Positions 33,849-43,014 of a DNA stretch of 64,000 nt are shown piece by piece. The notes under the pieces are model-generated. The model was given only the letters and a program-made list of their open reading frames with translations. It was not told where the DNA came from and did not search any database. Position 1 is the first letter of the stretch. Each line of letters begins with the position of its first letter. A program made the translations under genes and the position numbers. The stretch comes from Opitutaceae bacterium TAV5 (lineage in GTDB: Bacteria; Verrucomicrobiota; Verrucomicrobiia; Opitutales; Opitutaceae), in assembly GCA_000242935.3 (NCBI GenBank), contig CP007053.1:2961001-3025000 (forward strand), given 5' to 3'.

Positions 33849-36800
33849 TCAATATAATGGATTGTTGGTGAAATAAGAAACACCTCCGTCTGTTGTCGGA
33901 TATTTTCGGATCACCAGCCCCGCGCCAACCGGGATTATGTAATCGTTGGAGACAGGGAATCCCGATGTGCTTTCCACCCAATTGTTACCTGTCCTAAAAA
34001 ATGATCTGGAAGGAGCCTTGTTGAGCGATGCTGCCTCGTTGTCGAAAACGAGAACTTCGTCCCTACGCTGTAGGCCAAGGGTACCGTTGCTGGGAACGAA
34101 GGCGTTTTCCAACCCGAGTTGGTCGAGACGCAACTCCATCGGCCGCTGTATAAACAGCCAAGTGTCCTGCTTGTTATCCGCAAGAGATGACAGAAAAATG
34201 GAAATTGGATGGAGATTAACACTGGCGAGCGATTCCATCACTGTGTCGCTGCTGACCGTGGCAGGATGGCGGATAATGAAACAGACGTCAGGCAAGAGTA
34301 TCCGGGAGCCAGCTTCGGGAAAGCCTGCGTCTGTGCTGCGCCATCCGCCGGCCGCTGTGATAAAATATTGTTGTTTGGGCGGCAGGTTACTTCCGGAGCC
34401 GGTATAATCGGGCAGGAGCAATTCGGAACGCCTCTGAATGCCCAGAGTACCGGCTGACACTACAAAAGTTGTTTGCGTGGCCGGAGGGAATAGTTCATCC
34501 AATGTCCAGTATCCGATCAGATCAAATTGAGAGGCGACAATATCGTCGGAAATAATTTCACCCAGCGTAATAAACTTGAGGCTGTTTGATGAATTTTCCG
34601 TTACGGTAAAGTATTTGCCTGCCAAGGGGCCTGTTTTGAATCGGATATAATGGGAAGCGGCAAAAATATCGTTTGGCCAAGCAGGATTACCGGGAACCCC
34701 AATCGTAGCGATTCCGTCTGTAATTCCCCCAAATGTCTCTGTAAGACCGGAGAAAGAGGCACTTTTCTCCAATGGGACACCGAGCAAGGTGTCCGAGTTC
34801 GCCTTGCATATTATTTTCACAAGACCGACAAGGGATGACGTAATATATTGAGAGAATGAAGCGGACGAACTGACGGCGAGCCGTAAAAACCTGCGGGCAT
34901 GATTGGAGATGAGTTCAGTGTCCACGGCGGTGTAGTAACCGGCGACGTTTTCAGCACCCGTGCTGGTAAAGACTGGTATCCACTGGCCGGAAACCAGATC
35001 ATCAGTCGCTTCCACCGTGTAGGTGAGATCAGGATCGGCGATACGGGTGAAGGTCAGAGCGAGGCGCTGGCTATCCGTGCTTTTGCCGATGGTGACGGCC
35101 CCGGCGCTGTCGCTCAGAAGTGGGTCGAGGCCGAGGGCGTATTCGAGGAGGTTGGGCAGGCCGTCGCCGTCGGGATCGGCGGAGTCGGCGGCTTCTCCGG
35201 CGTTGTCAGTGGTGCCGAATTGATCCTGCCGCCAAGTCTCCAGCGAGGTAAGCGGCGGCGGGGTGTCGGTGGTGGTGGCGAGGGCGGCATTGCCGAGGGC
35301 GAGGGCGGTTGTCTCGTCCAGCGCGCTGTCATAAATCTGCACGTCGGCGAACGACATGGCGACACCGGCTCCTGCCTTTATCCGGCCAAGGCCAAAGGCT
35401 TGGAAGTTGTTCAGAGATGCAAAGGCCGCCGATGACACGTAGGCGCCGTTGATGAACATGTCCAGTTGACCGCCGTTCTTGGCCGAATTGTAGATGGCCA
35501 CGACGGTAAACCATTCGCCGACCGCCGGTTTGGCATTGGACCCGCTCACAAAAGCCTCCGGGGTGCCGTTTTTCATGTAAACGGCTTCCTGGGTGCCGGT
35601 GTTCATGCCGACCAAGGTGGCGTGAGGCCAGTCCGTCCCGACGAATGTGCTGTTGTTGAAGAGTCCCCAGTTGAAGGTGCCGCCGGGAGGGGCCGCGTCG
35701 TAACGCAGGGTGATGATGAAGGTGGCGGCGGAGCCGAGGGAGGGGAGGGCCGTGCTGTTGATGGCGGTGTCGAGAAGCAGGGCGTTGGCGGGGAGAGAGA
35801 CGTAGCCGCCGGAATCGGAGGAGTGGGTTGCCGTTCCGGAACCGAGCGCCGTGAGGGTATGACCGCCGGTGGTGAGGTCGGCGGAGGTGCCGGTCTCGAA
35901 GGTCCAGTGGAGGGCGAGCGGGGTCGGTTCGGGGTCAGGATCGGGCGGGGGAGTGGAGCCGAGGTAGGGTGTCAGCAGCGTCACCAGGTTTTCCGTGAGA
36001 GTGGCGTGGCCGGCTTCGTTGGGGTGGATGTTGTCACTGCCGATGGCGACGTTCCAGGATGTGGTATCCACATAATGGATTTTGGTGTCGCCGGCATCGA
36101 TGCGGGCCTGGGCGGCGTCGCGGATGGCGGTCTGGACGTCGGCGGCGGGGATGCTGACGGGGCGCATCACGAAGATCCCGGCGGAGGGATGCGTGGCGCG
36201 GACTTGCTGAAGGAAGGTCTGATAGGCGGTCCGGAAGGCGGTGACTTCCGGGGCGTTGCCGGTGATCTGGGCAAAGTCGTTGGTGCCGAGGTTGATCACG
36301 ATGAGGTTGGGATGGGGGGCGGCGGTGAAATCCCATGCGCCGCCGGTGCCGTAGCCGGGCATGCCTTTCTGGAACCAGGCGGACTCCATGCCGGAGCGGA
36401 CAAAGACGCCGGCGGGCAGGGTGTAGTAGCCGCGTCCGTCGCGGAGGGCGATGCCGGGCCAGGCGATGCGGGTGCTTTCCACGCCGAGTTGCTCGGGGAC
36501 GAGCCAGGAATAGCCGTTGTTCCAGGCGGTGATGGAGTCGCCGATGAATTCGATGAGGTTGGGATTGACGGCGGGGGCGGCGAGCGCGCCGGTGTCGTCG
36601 AGCACGAGGGAGTCGAAGAGTATCCGGTCGTCGAGGGTGAGGGCGGCGATGCGGAGGGTGTGGGTGTCGTCGAGCGAGAGGTTGGCAGCGATGGTGACCA
36701 GGCCGCTGACGTTGTTGTAGTCGGTGCGGACGCCGTCGAGCAGCACGCTGAGGCTGGCGGCTTGGAGGAGGTTGATTTTCACCGAGGAGGTGTGGGTGAC

Positions 36801-38636
36801 GTTGACCTTGAGGTAGGGGCGAATCCAGTCGCCGCGGAGGGCCGCCCCGTCGGAAGACCAGCGACCGGTGTAGTTGATTTCCAGTGACGAGGGGGGGAAG
36901 GCGCGCGTCTGCTGGACAAGGCTGAAGGGGTTGGCGAGGAGGGTGGTCTGAGCGGAGTCGGCATAGAGAAAGAGCCGGGCGGTGAGTTTTGCTTTGTCCA
37001 GGCCGGCAAGCGAGGCGCTCAGGGTGGCGGTGGTGTTGGAGATGCCGGCAGCGCCTTTTCCGTTGATCGTCATCTGCTCCACGATGGTGTTTTTGAGGAC
37101 GCCTTGTTCGTAGAGTTTGAGCACGAGCCAGGCGGGCACGTCGGTGGCGCTTGAGCTGTTTTGCACGATGGCGCGCACGTGGATTTCCGTATCGTCGGCT
37201 GCGGGAGCGGCGATTGGATTGTCGTTTGCGTCGAGCAAGTGGGTGGCGGAGGCGAAGAAGTAGCCGGTAGGGATGCGACCCACGCGAATGTCGTCGATAT
37301 ACCAAGGGGCGGAGTAGTCGGCTCCCGCCGGGGCGTTGACCATGATGCCGACGGCATTTGCAGGGCTGTCGAAGTCGGGAATGGTGGCGCCGGCCACGGG
37401 GTTCATGGGGATGTGGTTCCACCGGCCTTTGACCAGATTGGAAACCGGGAAGGTTGCGCCGGTGGCGACCACGGTGTCGCCGGTTTTCCTCTGAATGAAA
37501 TAAGCGTAGGGCGCGCCTTGGGTCAGGTCGGCGTTGGCGGGGACATAGAGCCAGTAGCCGCCGCCAACCACGTCTCCGGGGCGGGGGAGTTGGTCGTCGG
37601 GGGAGGTGGAGAGGTCGGCGATGTTCCATTCGACGCCCGACGCGTTGATGGCCATCATATTGTTCCCGCTCTTCGCCACGCCTGCCGCGGTGGAGGCAGG
37701 GTTGGTGATGAGGGGCATCGACGGATTCCTTCCCCAGTAGGCATTGCCGATGATGGCGTTTCCGATTTCGAAATTTCCGTTAAGAGTGGAGCCGACGTAT
37801 TCCACGATGATGGGGATTATCGTGGTATCGATTGAGTCGGGGGTGGGGGTGGGCGGGGTGGTGCCGTTGATGGTGGCGAGGGCGGCGTCGGAGAGGGTTT
37901 TGATCTGGGTGCCGTCCAGCGCGGAGTCATAGAGTTGCACATCGGCAAACGACATGGCGAGGCCGCTGCTGGCTTTGAGTTTGCCGAGGGCAAGGGCCTG
38001 GAATGCCTGTAATGTTCCGTTGGACGTCGTCGAACTGACGTAATTGCCATTTACGAAGGTATCGAGCCGCCTCTGTCCTCCCTGCTCTGATGAGAGAACA
38101 AGTGCCACGGTGGACCAGGTGCCGACAGGCAGGGGGGCGCCTGGCGAATAATTCAACATCTGGTCAGCCACAGGGGAACCCGACCAAAGATAGGCGGCTT
38201 CATACGTGGTGGACTGCATGCTGACCAGGGCCATCTGCGCCCAGTCGGCTGATGTGGTGGCATTGGTCAGGCCCCAGTTGAAATACTGGAGGGCTCCCGG
38301 GGCCTGATCATACCGCAGGGCGACGAGGAGAGTGATGTTGTCGCGCAGACCCGGCAGGGCGGTGCTGTTGATGCTGGTGGCAAAGAGTTCTCCGTGTTGC
38401 GTGATGGAGATGTAGCCGCCGTTGTCGGTCGAATAGGTCAGATGTCCATCCCAGTTGGGGACAAAGGTGTGGCCGCTGGCGGTCAGATCGACGGAGGTGC
38501 CGGTGGCGAAGGTCCAGTGGGCGAGGGGGGCGGGCGTCTGGGCGACGGCGGTTACGGCGGTGAGCACGGTTAACAGCAGGCTCGTGGCAATTGCCATGAG
38601 GCGGGATTGGGGAGGACGGCAGGGTTGTGGGTTCAT
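33849..38636 (-). CDS. Very large secreted multidomain protein: LamG - GDSL esterase - LamG - verrucomicrobial C-terminal domain
   Basis: Exported protein of 1595 aa. After a signal peptide (SLLLTVLTAVTAVAQ) there is a LamG-like domain (about 35-265), a beta-sandwich region (about 280-680), an SGNH esterase (about 690-905), a second LamG (about 909-1115), a linker and a C-terminal domain. The esterase has the Ser motif IEFIGDSITAWNNG (about 700), NLGTNDFAQ (about 780) and DNIHPNEAGH (about 872). The linker PDGDGLPNLLEYALGLDP (near 1150-1172) is a calcium-binding-like motif common in Verrucomicrobia. The last ~350 residues resemble the TIGR02597-type family (KSDTLLG-like start NSDTLLGVPL) and are notably A+T-rich. 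Both LamG units resemble the protein at 39524-40375. The alternative start M14 (38597) fits the signal peptide equally well. Probable role: deacetylation plus polysaccharide binding on the cell surface. Confidence 0.82.
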   Translation of the reverse strand: MNPQPCRPPQSRLMAIATSLLLTVLTAVTAVAQTPAPLAHWTFATGTSVDLTASGHTFVPNWDGHLTYSTDNGGYISITQHGELFATSINSTALPGLRDNITLLVALRYDQAPGALQYFNWGLTNATTSADWAQMALVSMQSTTYEAAYLWSGSPVADQMLNYSPGAPLPVGTWSTVALVLSSEQGGQRRLDTFVNGNYVSSTTSNGTLQAFQALALGKLKASSGLAMSFADVQLYDSALDGTQIKTLSDAALATINGTTPPTPTPDSIDTTIIPIIVEYVGSTLNGNFEIGNAIIGNAYWGRNPSMPLITNPASTAAGVAKSGNNMMAINASGVEWNIADLSTSPDDQLPRPGDVVGGGYWLYVPANADLTQGAPYAYFIQRKTGDTVVATGATFPVSNLVKGRWNHIPMNPVAGATIPDFDSPANAVGIMVNAPAGADYSAPWYIDDIRVGRIPTGYFFASATHLLDANDNPIAAPAADDTEIHVRAIVQNSSSATDVPAWLVLKLYEQGVLKNTIVEQMTINGKGAAGISNTTATLSASLAGLDKAKLTARLFLYADSAQTTLLANPFSLVQQTRAFPPSSLEINYTGRWSSDGAALRGDWIRPYLKVNVTHTSSVKINLLQAASLSVLLDGVRTDYNNVSGLVTIAANLSLDDTHTLRIAALTLDDRILFDSLVLDDTGALAAPAVNPNLIEFIGDSITAWNNGYSWLVPEQLGVESTRIAWPGIALRDGRGYYTLPAGVFVRSGMESAWFQKGMPGYGTGGAWDFTAAPHPNLIVINLGTNDFAQITGNAPEVTAFRTAYQTFLQQVRATHPSAGIFVMRPVSIPAADVQTAIRDAAQARIDAGDTKIHYVDTTSWNVAIGSDNIHPNEAGHATLTENLVTLLTPYLGSTPPPDPDPEPTPLALHWTFETGTSADLTTGGHTLTALGSGTATHSSDSGGYVSLPANALLLDTAINSTALPSLGSAATFIITLRYDAAPPGGTFNWGLFNNSTFVGTDWPHATLVGMNTGTQEAVYMKNGTPEAFVSGSNAKPAVGEWFTVVAIYNSAKNGGQLDMFINGAYVSSAAFASLNNFQAFGLGRIKAGAGVAMSFADVQIYDSALDETTALALGNAALATTTDTPPPLTSLETWRQDQFGTTDNAGEAADSADPDGDGLPNLLEYALGLDPLLSDSAGAVTIGKSTDSQRLALTFTRIADPDLTYTVEATDDLVSGQWIPVFTSTGAENVAGYYTAVDTELISNHARRFLRLAVSSSASFSQYITSSLVGLVKIICKANSDTLLGVPLEKSASFSGLTETFGGITDGIATIGVPGNPAWPNDIFAASHYIRFKTGPLAGKYFTVTENSSNSLKFITLGEIISDDIVASQFDLIGYWTLDELFPPATQTTFVVSAGTLGIQRRSELLLPDYTGSGSNLPPKQQYFITAAGGWRSTDAGFPEAGSRILLPDVCFIIRHPATVSSDTVMESLASVNLHPISIFLSSLADNKQDTWLFIQRPMELRLDQLGLENAFVPSNGTLGLQRRDEVLVFDNEAASLNKAPSRSFFRTGNNWVESTSGFPVSNDYIIPVGAGLVIRKYPTTDGGVSYFTNNPLY

Positions 38637-38717
38637 GATGGAGTGGGGAGTTGTTGAAGGGGTTGGGCGGGTTGTTCTTTGGAGCGGATTTTTTATTCCT
38701 CCGGGGGAGGAGATGGT

Positions 38718-39431
38718 TCAGGGGCGGATGGAGTCGTCGTCGGGGTCGGCGGTTTTCATGAGGTAGTAGTTCACGCTGTCTTTGGGGAGGGCTTCGACGT
38801 GGCCGTCGGCGAAGAGCATGTTGTTTTTTCCCTTATGCCAGAGGGCGATGTCGGCGGCGTTGTCGTAGAGATAGTTCGCGTTGCGGAGATGGCAGGTCGC
38901 GGTGTTGCTGTCGGACACGAGGAGGGTGATGGTGGGCTGGCCGAGGGAGGAAAGGGTGCGCTGCGTTGTGGTGTCCCCGCCGTTGCTGAAGGCATTCATC
39001 GCGTAGGAATTTTTTTCGCGATCCGTAGGGCCATCGATGTTGAAGTTGGTTTTGCCGGGGCAGCGGAAGATGCCGCCGAAGACAGCATCGATTGCGTTGG
39101 TCTGATTTTGCTTGTTTTCGAGGTAGGGCTGGAGCTGCCACTGCCACATTTTTTCGTTCCAGATGGTGGTGTCTCCGCCCCATGCGACGGGCAGTTTGTC
39201 CCTGTTGGCCTGGGCGTGCATGACCATGGCGACACCGATTTGGCGGAGGTTGCTGATGCAGGAGGCGGCCTGAGCGCTTTTACGGACGGCACCGACAGTA
39301 GGGATGAGGATAGCGGCAAGAACACCGATGATCGCAATGACGGTGAGAAGTTCGATCAGGGTAAAACCACGCCGGTTGATCGGAGTGGCGCGCGATGCCG
39401 TTGCAGACGGGAATCGGGTATGTATTGCCAT
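38718..39431 (-). CDS. Type II pseudopilin-like protein with H-X9-DG motif
   Basis: Protein of about 237 aa. Basic leader ending INRRG, then [20 protein letters not shown]. Next is [21 protein letters not shown], and near the end [19 protein letters not shown] with the exact H-X9-DG spacing, followed by [20 protein letters not shown] chose the ATG at 39431, which places the leader at normal length; the frame is open to 39539, but that adds an unlikely hydrophobic stretch. It is the closest relative of 31354-32064 and the source-type of the fragment in the chimera at 32323. It lies between two LamG genes and probably shares their transcript. Confidence 0.87.
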   Translation of the reverse strand: MAIHTRFPSATASRATPINRRGFTLIELLTVIAIIGVLAAILIPTVGAVRKSAQAASCISNLRQIGVAMVMHAQANRDKLPVAWGGDTTIWNEKMWQWQLQPYLENKQNQTNAIDAVFGGIFRCPGKTNFNIDGPTDREKNSYAMNAFSNGGDTTTQRTLSSLGQPTITLLVSDSNTATCHLRNANYLYDNAADIALWHKGKNNMLFADGHVEALPKDSVNYYLMKTADPDDDSIRP

Positions 39432-39523
39432 GGGGAAGGAGGGAACGGAGAGGATCAGGAAAAATGAGCAGGACGCCCAAAGGGGGCTGCGCCCGGCGAG
39501 ACCGAAAGAGTAATACAGACCTT

Positions 39524-40375
39524 TTAGGAACGACCCCATGGCCGGTTTCTTCCGCAGGTCCGGGCGAAGACAACAGAGAGTGTGGCGGCAACTCCGAGCA
39601 AAATGACAGCGGTTTGTGGTTCGGGAACGGCGGTGGAGGCGAGTGCGGCGTTGCCGAGGGAGACGGCGGTGGCTTCGTTGAGAGCGCTGTCGTAAATTTG
39701 GACGTCGGCGAACGACATGGAGACGCCGGCGCCCTCCTTGATTCTGCCGATGCCGAAAGCCTGGAAGGCGTTGAGAGTGATGCCGGTGGCCGTCTGGACG
39801 TAGGCGCCGTTGAGGAAGAGATCGAGGCGTCCGTTGTTGCGTGCGGAGTCGTAGATGGCGACGAGAGTGAACCAGTCGCCGACGTCGGGGACACTGGCGG
39901 TGTTGGGAAAGGCCTCGTTGACGCCGTTTTTGGTGTAAACGCCTTCGCGGATGCCGCTGTTCATGCCAACGAGAGTGGCGTGCTGCCAGTCGGTGCCGGC
40001 GGAGGTGGTGTTGTTGAAGATGCCCCAGTTGAACGTGCCGCCGGGAGAGGGTTCATCATAGCGCATGGTGATGATGAAGGTGGCGGCGGAGCCGAGGTCT
40101 GGAGTATCGTTACTGTTGATACTGGTGCTGACGAGGAGGGCGTTGTTCGGAAGTGAAACGTATCCACCGGAGTCGGACGAATGGCTGATCGCTCCCGAAC
40201 CGAGCGCCGCGAGGGTGTGCCCGCCGGCGGTGAGATCGGCGGCGGTGCCGGTGGCGAATGTCCAGTGTGCAAGTGCGGTTTGAGCGATGGCAGGGAGAGC
40301 GGTCAGCAGGAGACCCAGGACGATGGTGACAAGGCTCATGGAGCCTCGGGATGGTTGCGAATTCATGATGTTCAT
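39524..40375 (-). CDS. LamG-domain protein with PEP-CTERM signal
   Basis: Exported protein of 283 aa. Signal peptide ([16 protein letters not shown]), one LamG/concanavalin domain ([20 protein letters not shown] ... [19 protein letters not shown]) and a C-terminal PEP-CTERM signal ([20 protein letters not shown], then RTCGRNR). The LamG domain is nearly the same as the second LamG of the 1595-aa protein, including [13 protein letters not shown] and FNWGIFNN segments, so one arose by duplication of the other. It is divergent from the LacI gene at 40578, with the 36-base operator element between them, so it is a likely direct target of that regulator. Expected on the cell surface, binding glycan. 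Confidence 0.85.
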   Translation of the reverse strand: MNIMNSQPSRGSMSLVTIVLGLLLTALPAIAQTALAHWTFATGTAADLTAGGHTLAALGSGAISHSSDSGGYVSLPNNALLVSTSINSNDTPDLGSAATFIITMRYDEPSPGGTFNWGIFNNTTSAGTDWQHATLVGMNSGIREGVYTKNGVNEAFPNTASVPDVGDWFTLVAIYDSARNNGRLDLFLNGAYVQTATGITLNAFQAFGIGRIKEGAGVSMSFADVQIYDSALNEATAVSLGNAALASTAVPEPQTAVILLGVAATLSVVFARTCGRNRPWGRS

Positions 40376-40489
40376 TGCGGGTTGGCGGGGGGGATGGATA
40401 TGTGCGTAACCGAGTCAGGCAGGGGAGCGGTGCGGGTTTGGGCGCGGGTGAGACGGCGAATCGAGAATCACCTTATGGACATGTTTCCC

Positions 40490-40525
40490 AAAGGCAGGGA
40501 AAGAAATGGTTGCCATGTAAACCTG
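40490..40525. promoter_or_regulatory. Second copy of the 36-base element, core GGTTGCCATGTAAACC
   Basis: Identical to 32151-32186. The core (40508-40523) lies 55 bases before the LacI start at 40578 and about 130 bases before the divergent LamG gene start. Its position fits control of both genes, including autoregulation of the LacI protein. Confidence 0.62.
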
Positions 40526-40577
40526 TTGCCATCATCCATGCCCATGCATTTCTCATAACATCCCAATCGGCAAATAG

Positions 40578-41600
40578 ATGAACTCACGAGATCTCGCCCG
40601 GATTCTGGGTGTCAGCCATACGACAGTGACGCTGGCGTTGAACAACAATCCCCGTATTTCCGAGGCGATGCGGCAGCGGGTGCGGGAGGCGGCGGAAAGG
40701 CATGGCTACCATGCCAACGCGCTGGTGAGCGCGTTGATGTCGCGCATCAGGCAGGGCAAGCCGGCGCCGGTGCGCGGAGAGGTGCTGGCCTACTTGTCGG
40801 CGGAGCGGACGGAGGATGGGTGGCGGAAGTTGCTCAATGTGCGGGAGTGCGTGAAGGGGGCGGAGAGACAGGCGGGGCGGCTGGGGTATCGGCTGGAGCA
40901 TTTCTGGATGGGGTATCAAGGGGCGAATGCGCGGCAGGTCTCGCGGGTGCTGCGGGCGCGGGCGGTGCGTGGGGCGATGATCCTCACGGCGGTCGGAGAC
41001 TCGCCCGGACTGCTGCTGGACTGGGAGGCAAGGCCGGTGGTGTCGATCGGGTATGGATTCCGGCAGCAACGGCTGCACCAGGTGGCAAACAATCATGTGG
41101 AGGGGGTTAAATTGTGCTACCAGAAACTGAGATCGCTGGGATGCCGGCGTATCGCACTTTCAATTACAAAAATCGACGACGAGCAGGTGAGGCATTACTG
41201 GTGGGCCGGTTTTTTGATGAGCCAGCAGTTGTTTGGCGGGGATTTGTTGCCGGTCCATATCCTTTCGGGATATGACGCGGACGAGGATTTCGGGGAGTGG
41301 TTGAGGACGAAACGTCCGGATGCGATCATTGGCACGTTTCCGAACCAGTCGTTGAAATTTTTGCACGAGGCGGGGGTGCGAGTGCCGGAGGAGGTGATGT
41401 ATGCGAGTCTCGACATTGACGCGGAACACGTGGGTGAGATCGCCGGTATCCGGCAGGATTGGGAGAACACGGGGGCGGCAATGGTGGATGTGCTGGCGGG
41501 GCAGATCAGCGCCAACGAACATGGCCTGCCGACGGTGCCGAAAGTGGTCTTGATTGACGGGCGCTGGGTGCCGGGGAAGACGGTGCGATGGAGGCGTTGA
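40578..41600 (+). CDS. LacI-family transcriptional regulator
   Basis: Regulator of 340 aa. The HTH starts at residue 2 (SRDLARILGVSHTTVTLALN, then ISEAMRQRVREAAERHGYHA), and the hinge region reads NALVSALMSRIR. The effector domain has LGCRRIALSITKIDDE, GYDADEDFGEWL and VRVPEEVMYASLD. It is shorter at the N-terminus than the two LacI proteins at 2.6-6.4 kb, and shares GYRLEHFW with their GYRLEE(F/Y) motif. It is the only plus-strand gene between 16.1 and 43.3 kb. The operator-like element in its promoter occurs again upstream of the pseudopilin cassette at 32 kb, so it may control genes on both sides. The ligand is unknown. Confidence 0.86.
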   Translation: MNSRDLARILGVSHTTVTLALNNNPRISEAMRQRVREAAERHGYHANALVSALMSRIRQGKPAPVRGEVLAYLSAERTEDGWRKLLNVRECVKGAERQAGRLGYRLEHFWMGYQGANARQVSRVLRARAVRGAMILTAVGDSPGLLLDWEARPVVSIGYGFRQQRLHQVANNHVEGVKLCYQKLRSLGCRRIALSITKIDDEQVRHYWWAGFLMSQQLFGGDLLPVHILSGYDADEDFGEWLRTKRPDAIIGTFPNQSLKFLHEAGVRVPEEVMYASLDIDAEHVGEIAGIRQDWENTGAAMVDVLAGQISANEHGLPTVPKVVLIDGRWVPGKTVRWRR

Positions 41601-41825
41601 AGGGAAAGGGCTGGAGGCATGTGCACCCCTGGCAGGGTATGGCGTGTGGCGCCGTCAGTGGTGAAAAATAGAGGAACCGGATGGCTTGGCGGCTGAATGA
41701 ATGCCAGCCCCTTTCCCTGTGCCGCCACATTTCGCGGAGGAAGAGGAGTTCTCGGCTCCGTATGCGGCCATTCTTTCACGAAGCGTTTTCAGTTCGTCTC
41801 CGCTCACGAACTGCAAACTAAACAT

Positions 41826-42304
41826 CTAAATGTGCGGGCCTGTTTGGGGAATGAGCCCGGTGATCGTCCACCAGGGACCGGCGGTCCAGTACCAGGCGGA
41901 GACATCCGTCCAGGCATGGCCGTCGCTGGCGAGGATGCGTTCATGGACGAGGGTGGAGTGGTTGCCTCGCGTGGCCGCGGTGACGCTCCAGAGGGTGCCG
42001 TCGGTTTTTTGTTGGATGGGGCGTGGCTCGGTTTCGTACCCAAGCGCGCGCAGGCAGTCCGCGGCGGGATGCAGGCGGCGTGTGGGCCGGGCGAGCCAGC
42101 GGACGATGTAGGTGCGTCCTGCATCGTCGGAGAAAATGCCGATTTTGCCGGGGAAATCCCGGGCAAAGCGGGCCTCGCGGGCATTGGGCGGGAGTTGTAT
42201 CCAACTGGAGGATATGAGAGGATCGACGGGGGCGGCGTGCCAGCCGGGGAAGGCGGAGGCGGTACTCGCTGCGAGCGTGGCGCGGGTGGCGGCGGTGACC
42301 GGCA
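41826..42304 (-). pseudogene. 5'-truncated remnant of a small exported protein, fused to the GntR remnant
   Basis: A minus-strand frame reads WIQLPPNAREARFARDFPG, TRRLHPAADCLRALGYETEP, TLWSVTAATRGNHSTLV and WTDVSAWYWTAGPWWTITG. From memory this motif set belongs to a family of small exported proteins, with weak resemblance to exosortase-associated (EpsI-like) domains; I am not sure of the name. The upstream part, where a signal peptide is expected, is replaced near 42292 by sequence from the GntR gene. An ATG at 42304 keeps the frame open but lies inside GntR-derived DNA. It is either a broken gene or a newly created fusion. Confidence 0.55.
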
Positions 42305-43014
42305 TCGCGGAGGCGTTCGAGACCGAGACGGACGAAAGCACGGTTGTCGATGCCGACGGCAGGGCAGGAGCAGCCTTCCGGGGGGAGACCGACGCAGACG
42401 GTCCGGTAACCCTGGCCGGAAAGGATGGCGTGGAGATCGTGGACGGTGGCAGGGTTGAATCCTCCGAGAAAGACCACGCCGCCTTCGGCGGGACCGAATC
42501 CGATGCGGGAACGGCTGGATCGCCAGTCTTCGCCTTTTTCAAAGGAAACGAGGGTAACGGATACGCCGCGGGCGTTGGCTTGCGCGGTGAGCGCGGCGAG
42601 GTGTCCGCTGTTGGAGTAGCTGGCGTGGGCAGGGGAAATGATGGCGAGGCGAGGGTGCGGGATCGGGGCGGCGGCGGCTTCGGGAGCGGGAAAGTTGTCG
42701 TCGGTCCGGAGTGCCTTGCCCGCGCGACGGGCGGAGGAGAAGGCGGGGCGGTTGCGTGTGATGATGGTGCCGAGGGCGCGGCGGCGCTGGATGAGGCCTT
42801 CCTCGACGAGGCCGTCGAGCGCTTTTCTTACGGTGGCCTGCGAGACGCCGAGAAGGGTGATCAGGGTATTTTCGGGCGCGAGTTTTTCAACGTGAGGGGG
42901 GACGGCCTGGATGGCGCGGCGGAGCGAGGTGCGAAGCTGGACGTGGAGCGGAATGCCGCCTTCGCGGTCGAGGACGATGGAGCGGATGATGGGGGGCCAG
43001 TCGAAGGTGGTCAC
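41941..43014 (-). pseudogene. Truncated GntR-type regulator (paralogue with broken effector domain)
   Basis: The first 241 residues match the GntR-type regulators at 25032 and 26405: VLDREGGIPLHVQLRTSLRR, SQATVRKALDGLVEEGLI, RRALGTIITRN, SYSNSGHLAALTA, GCSCPAVGIDNRAFVRLGLE and RLRDAGHRR. After about 42292 the homology stops in every frame. The frame then runs on in Arg/Pro/His-rich shadow sequence to 41941. The C-terminal half of the effector domain, including the LLGYDG part, is missing, so ligand sensing must be lost, although a DNA-binding product could still be made. The start is GTG at 43014. An operator-like site lies 159 bases upstream. Confidence 0.75.

Noticed and set aside
41826-43014. 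A simple frameshift in the third GntR-type gene
   Set aside because: The missing effector half is not present in any frame downstream of 42292; the sequence there belongs to another protein.
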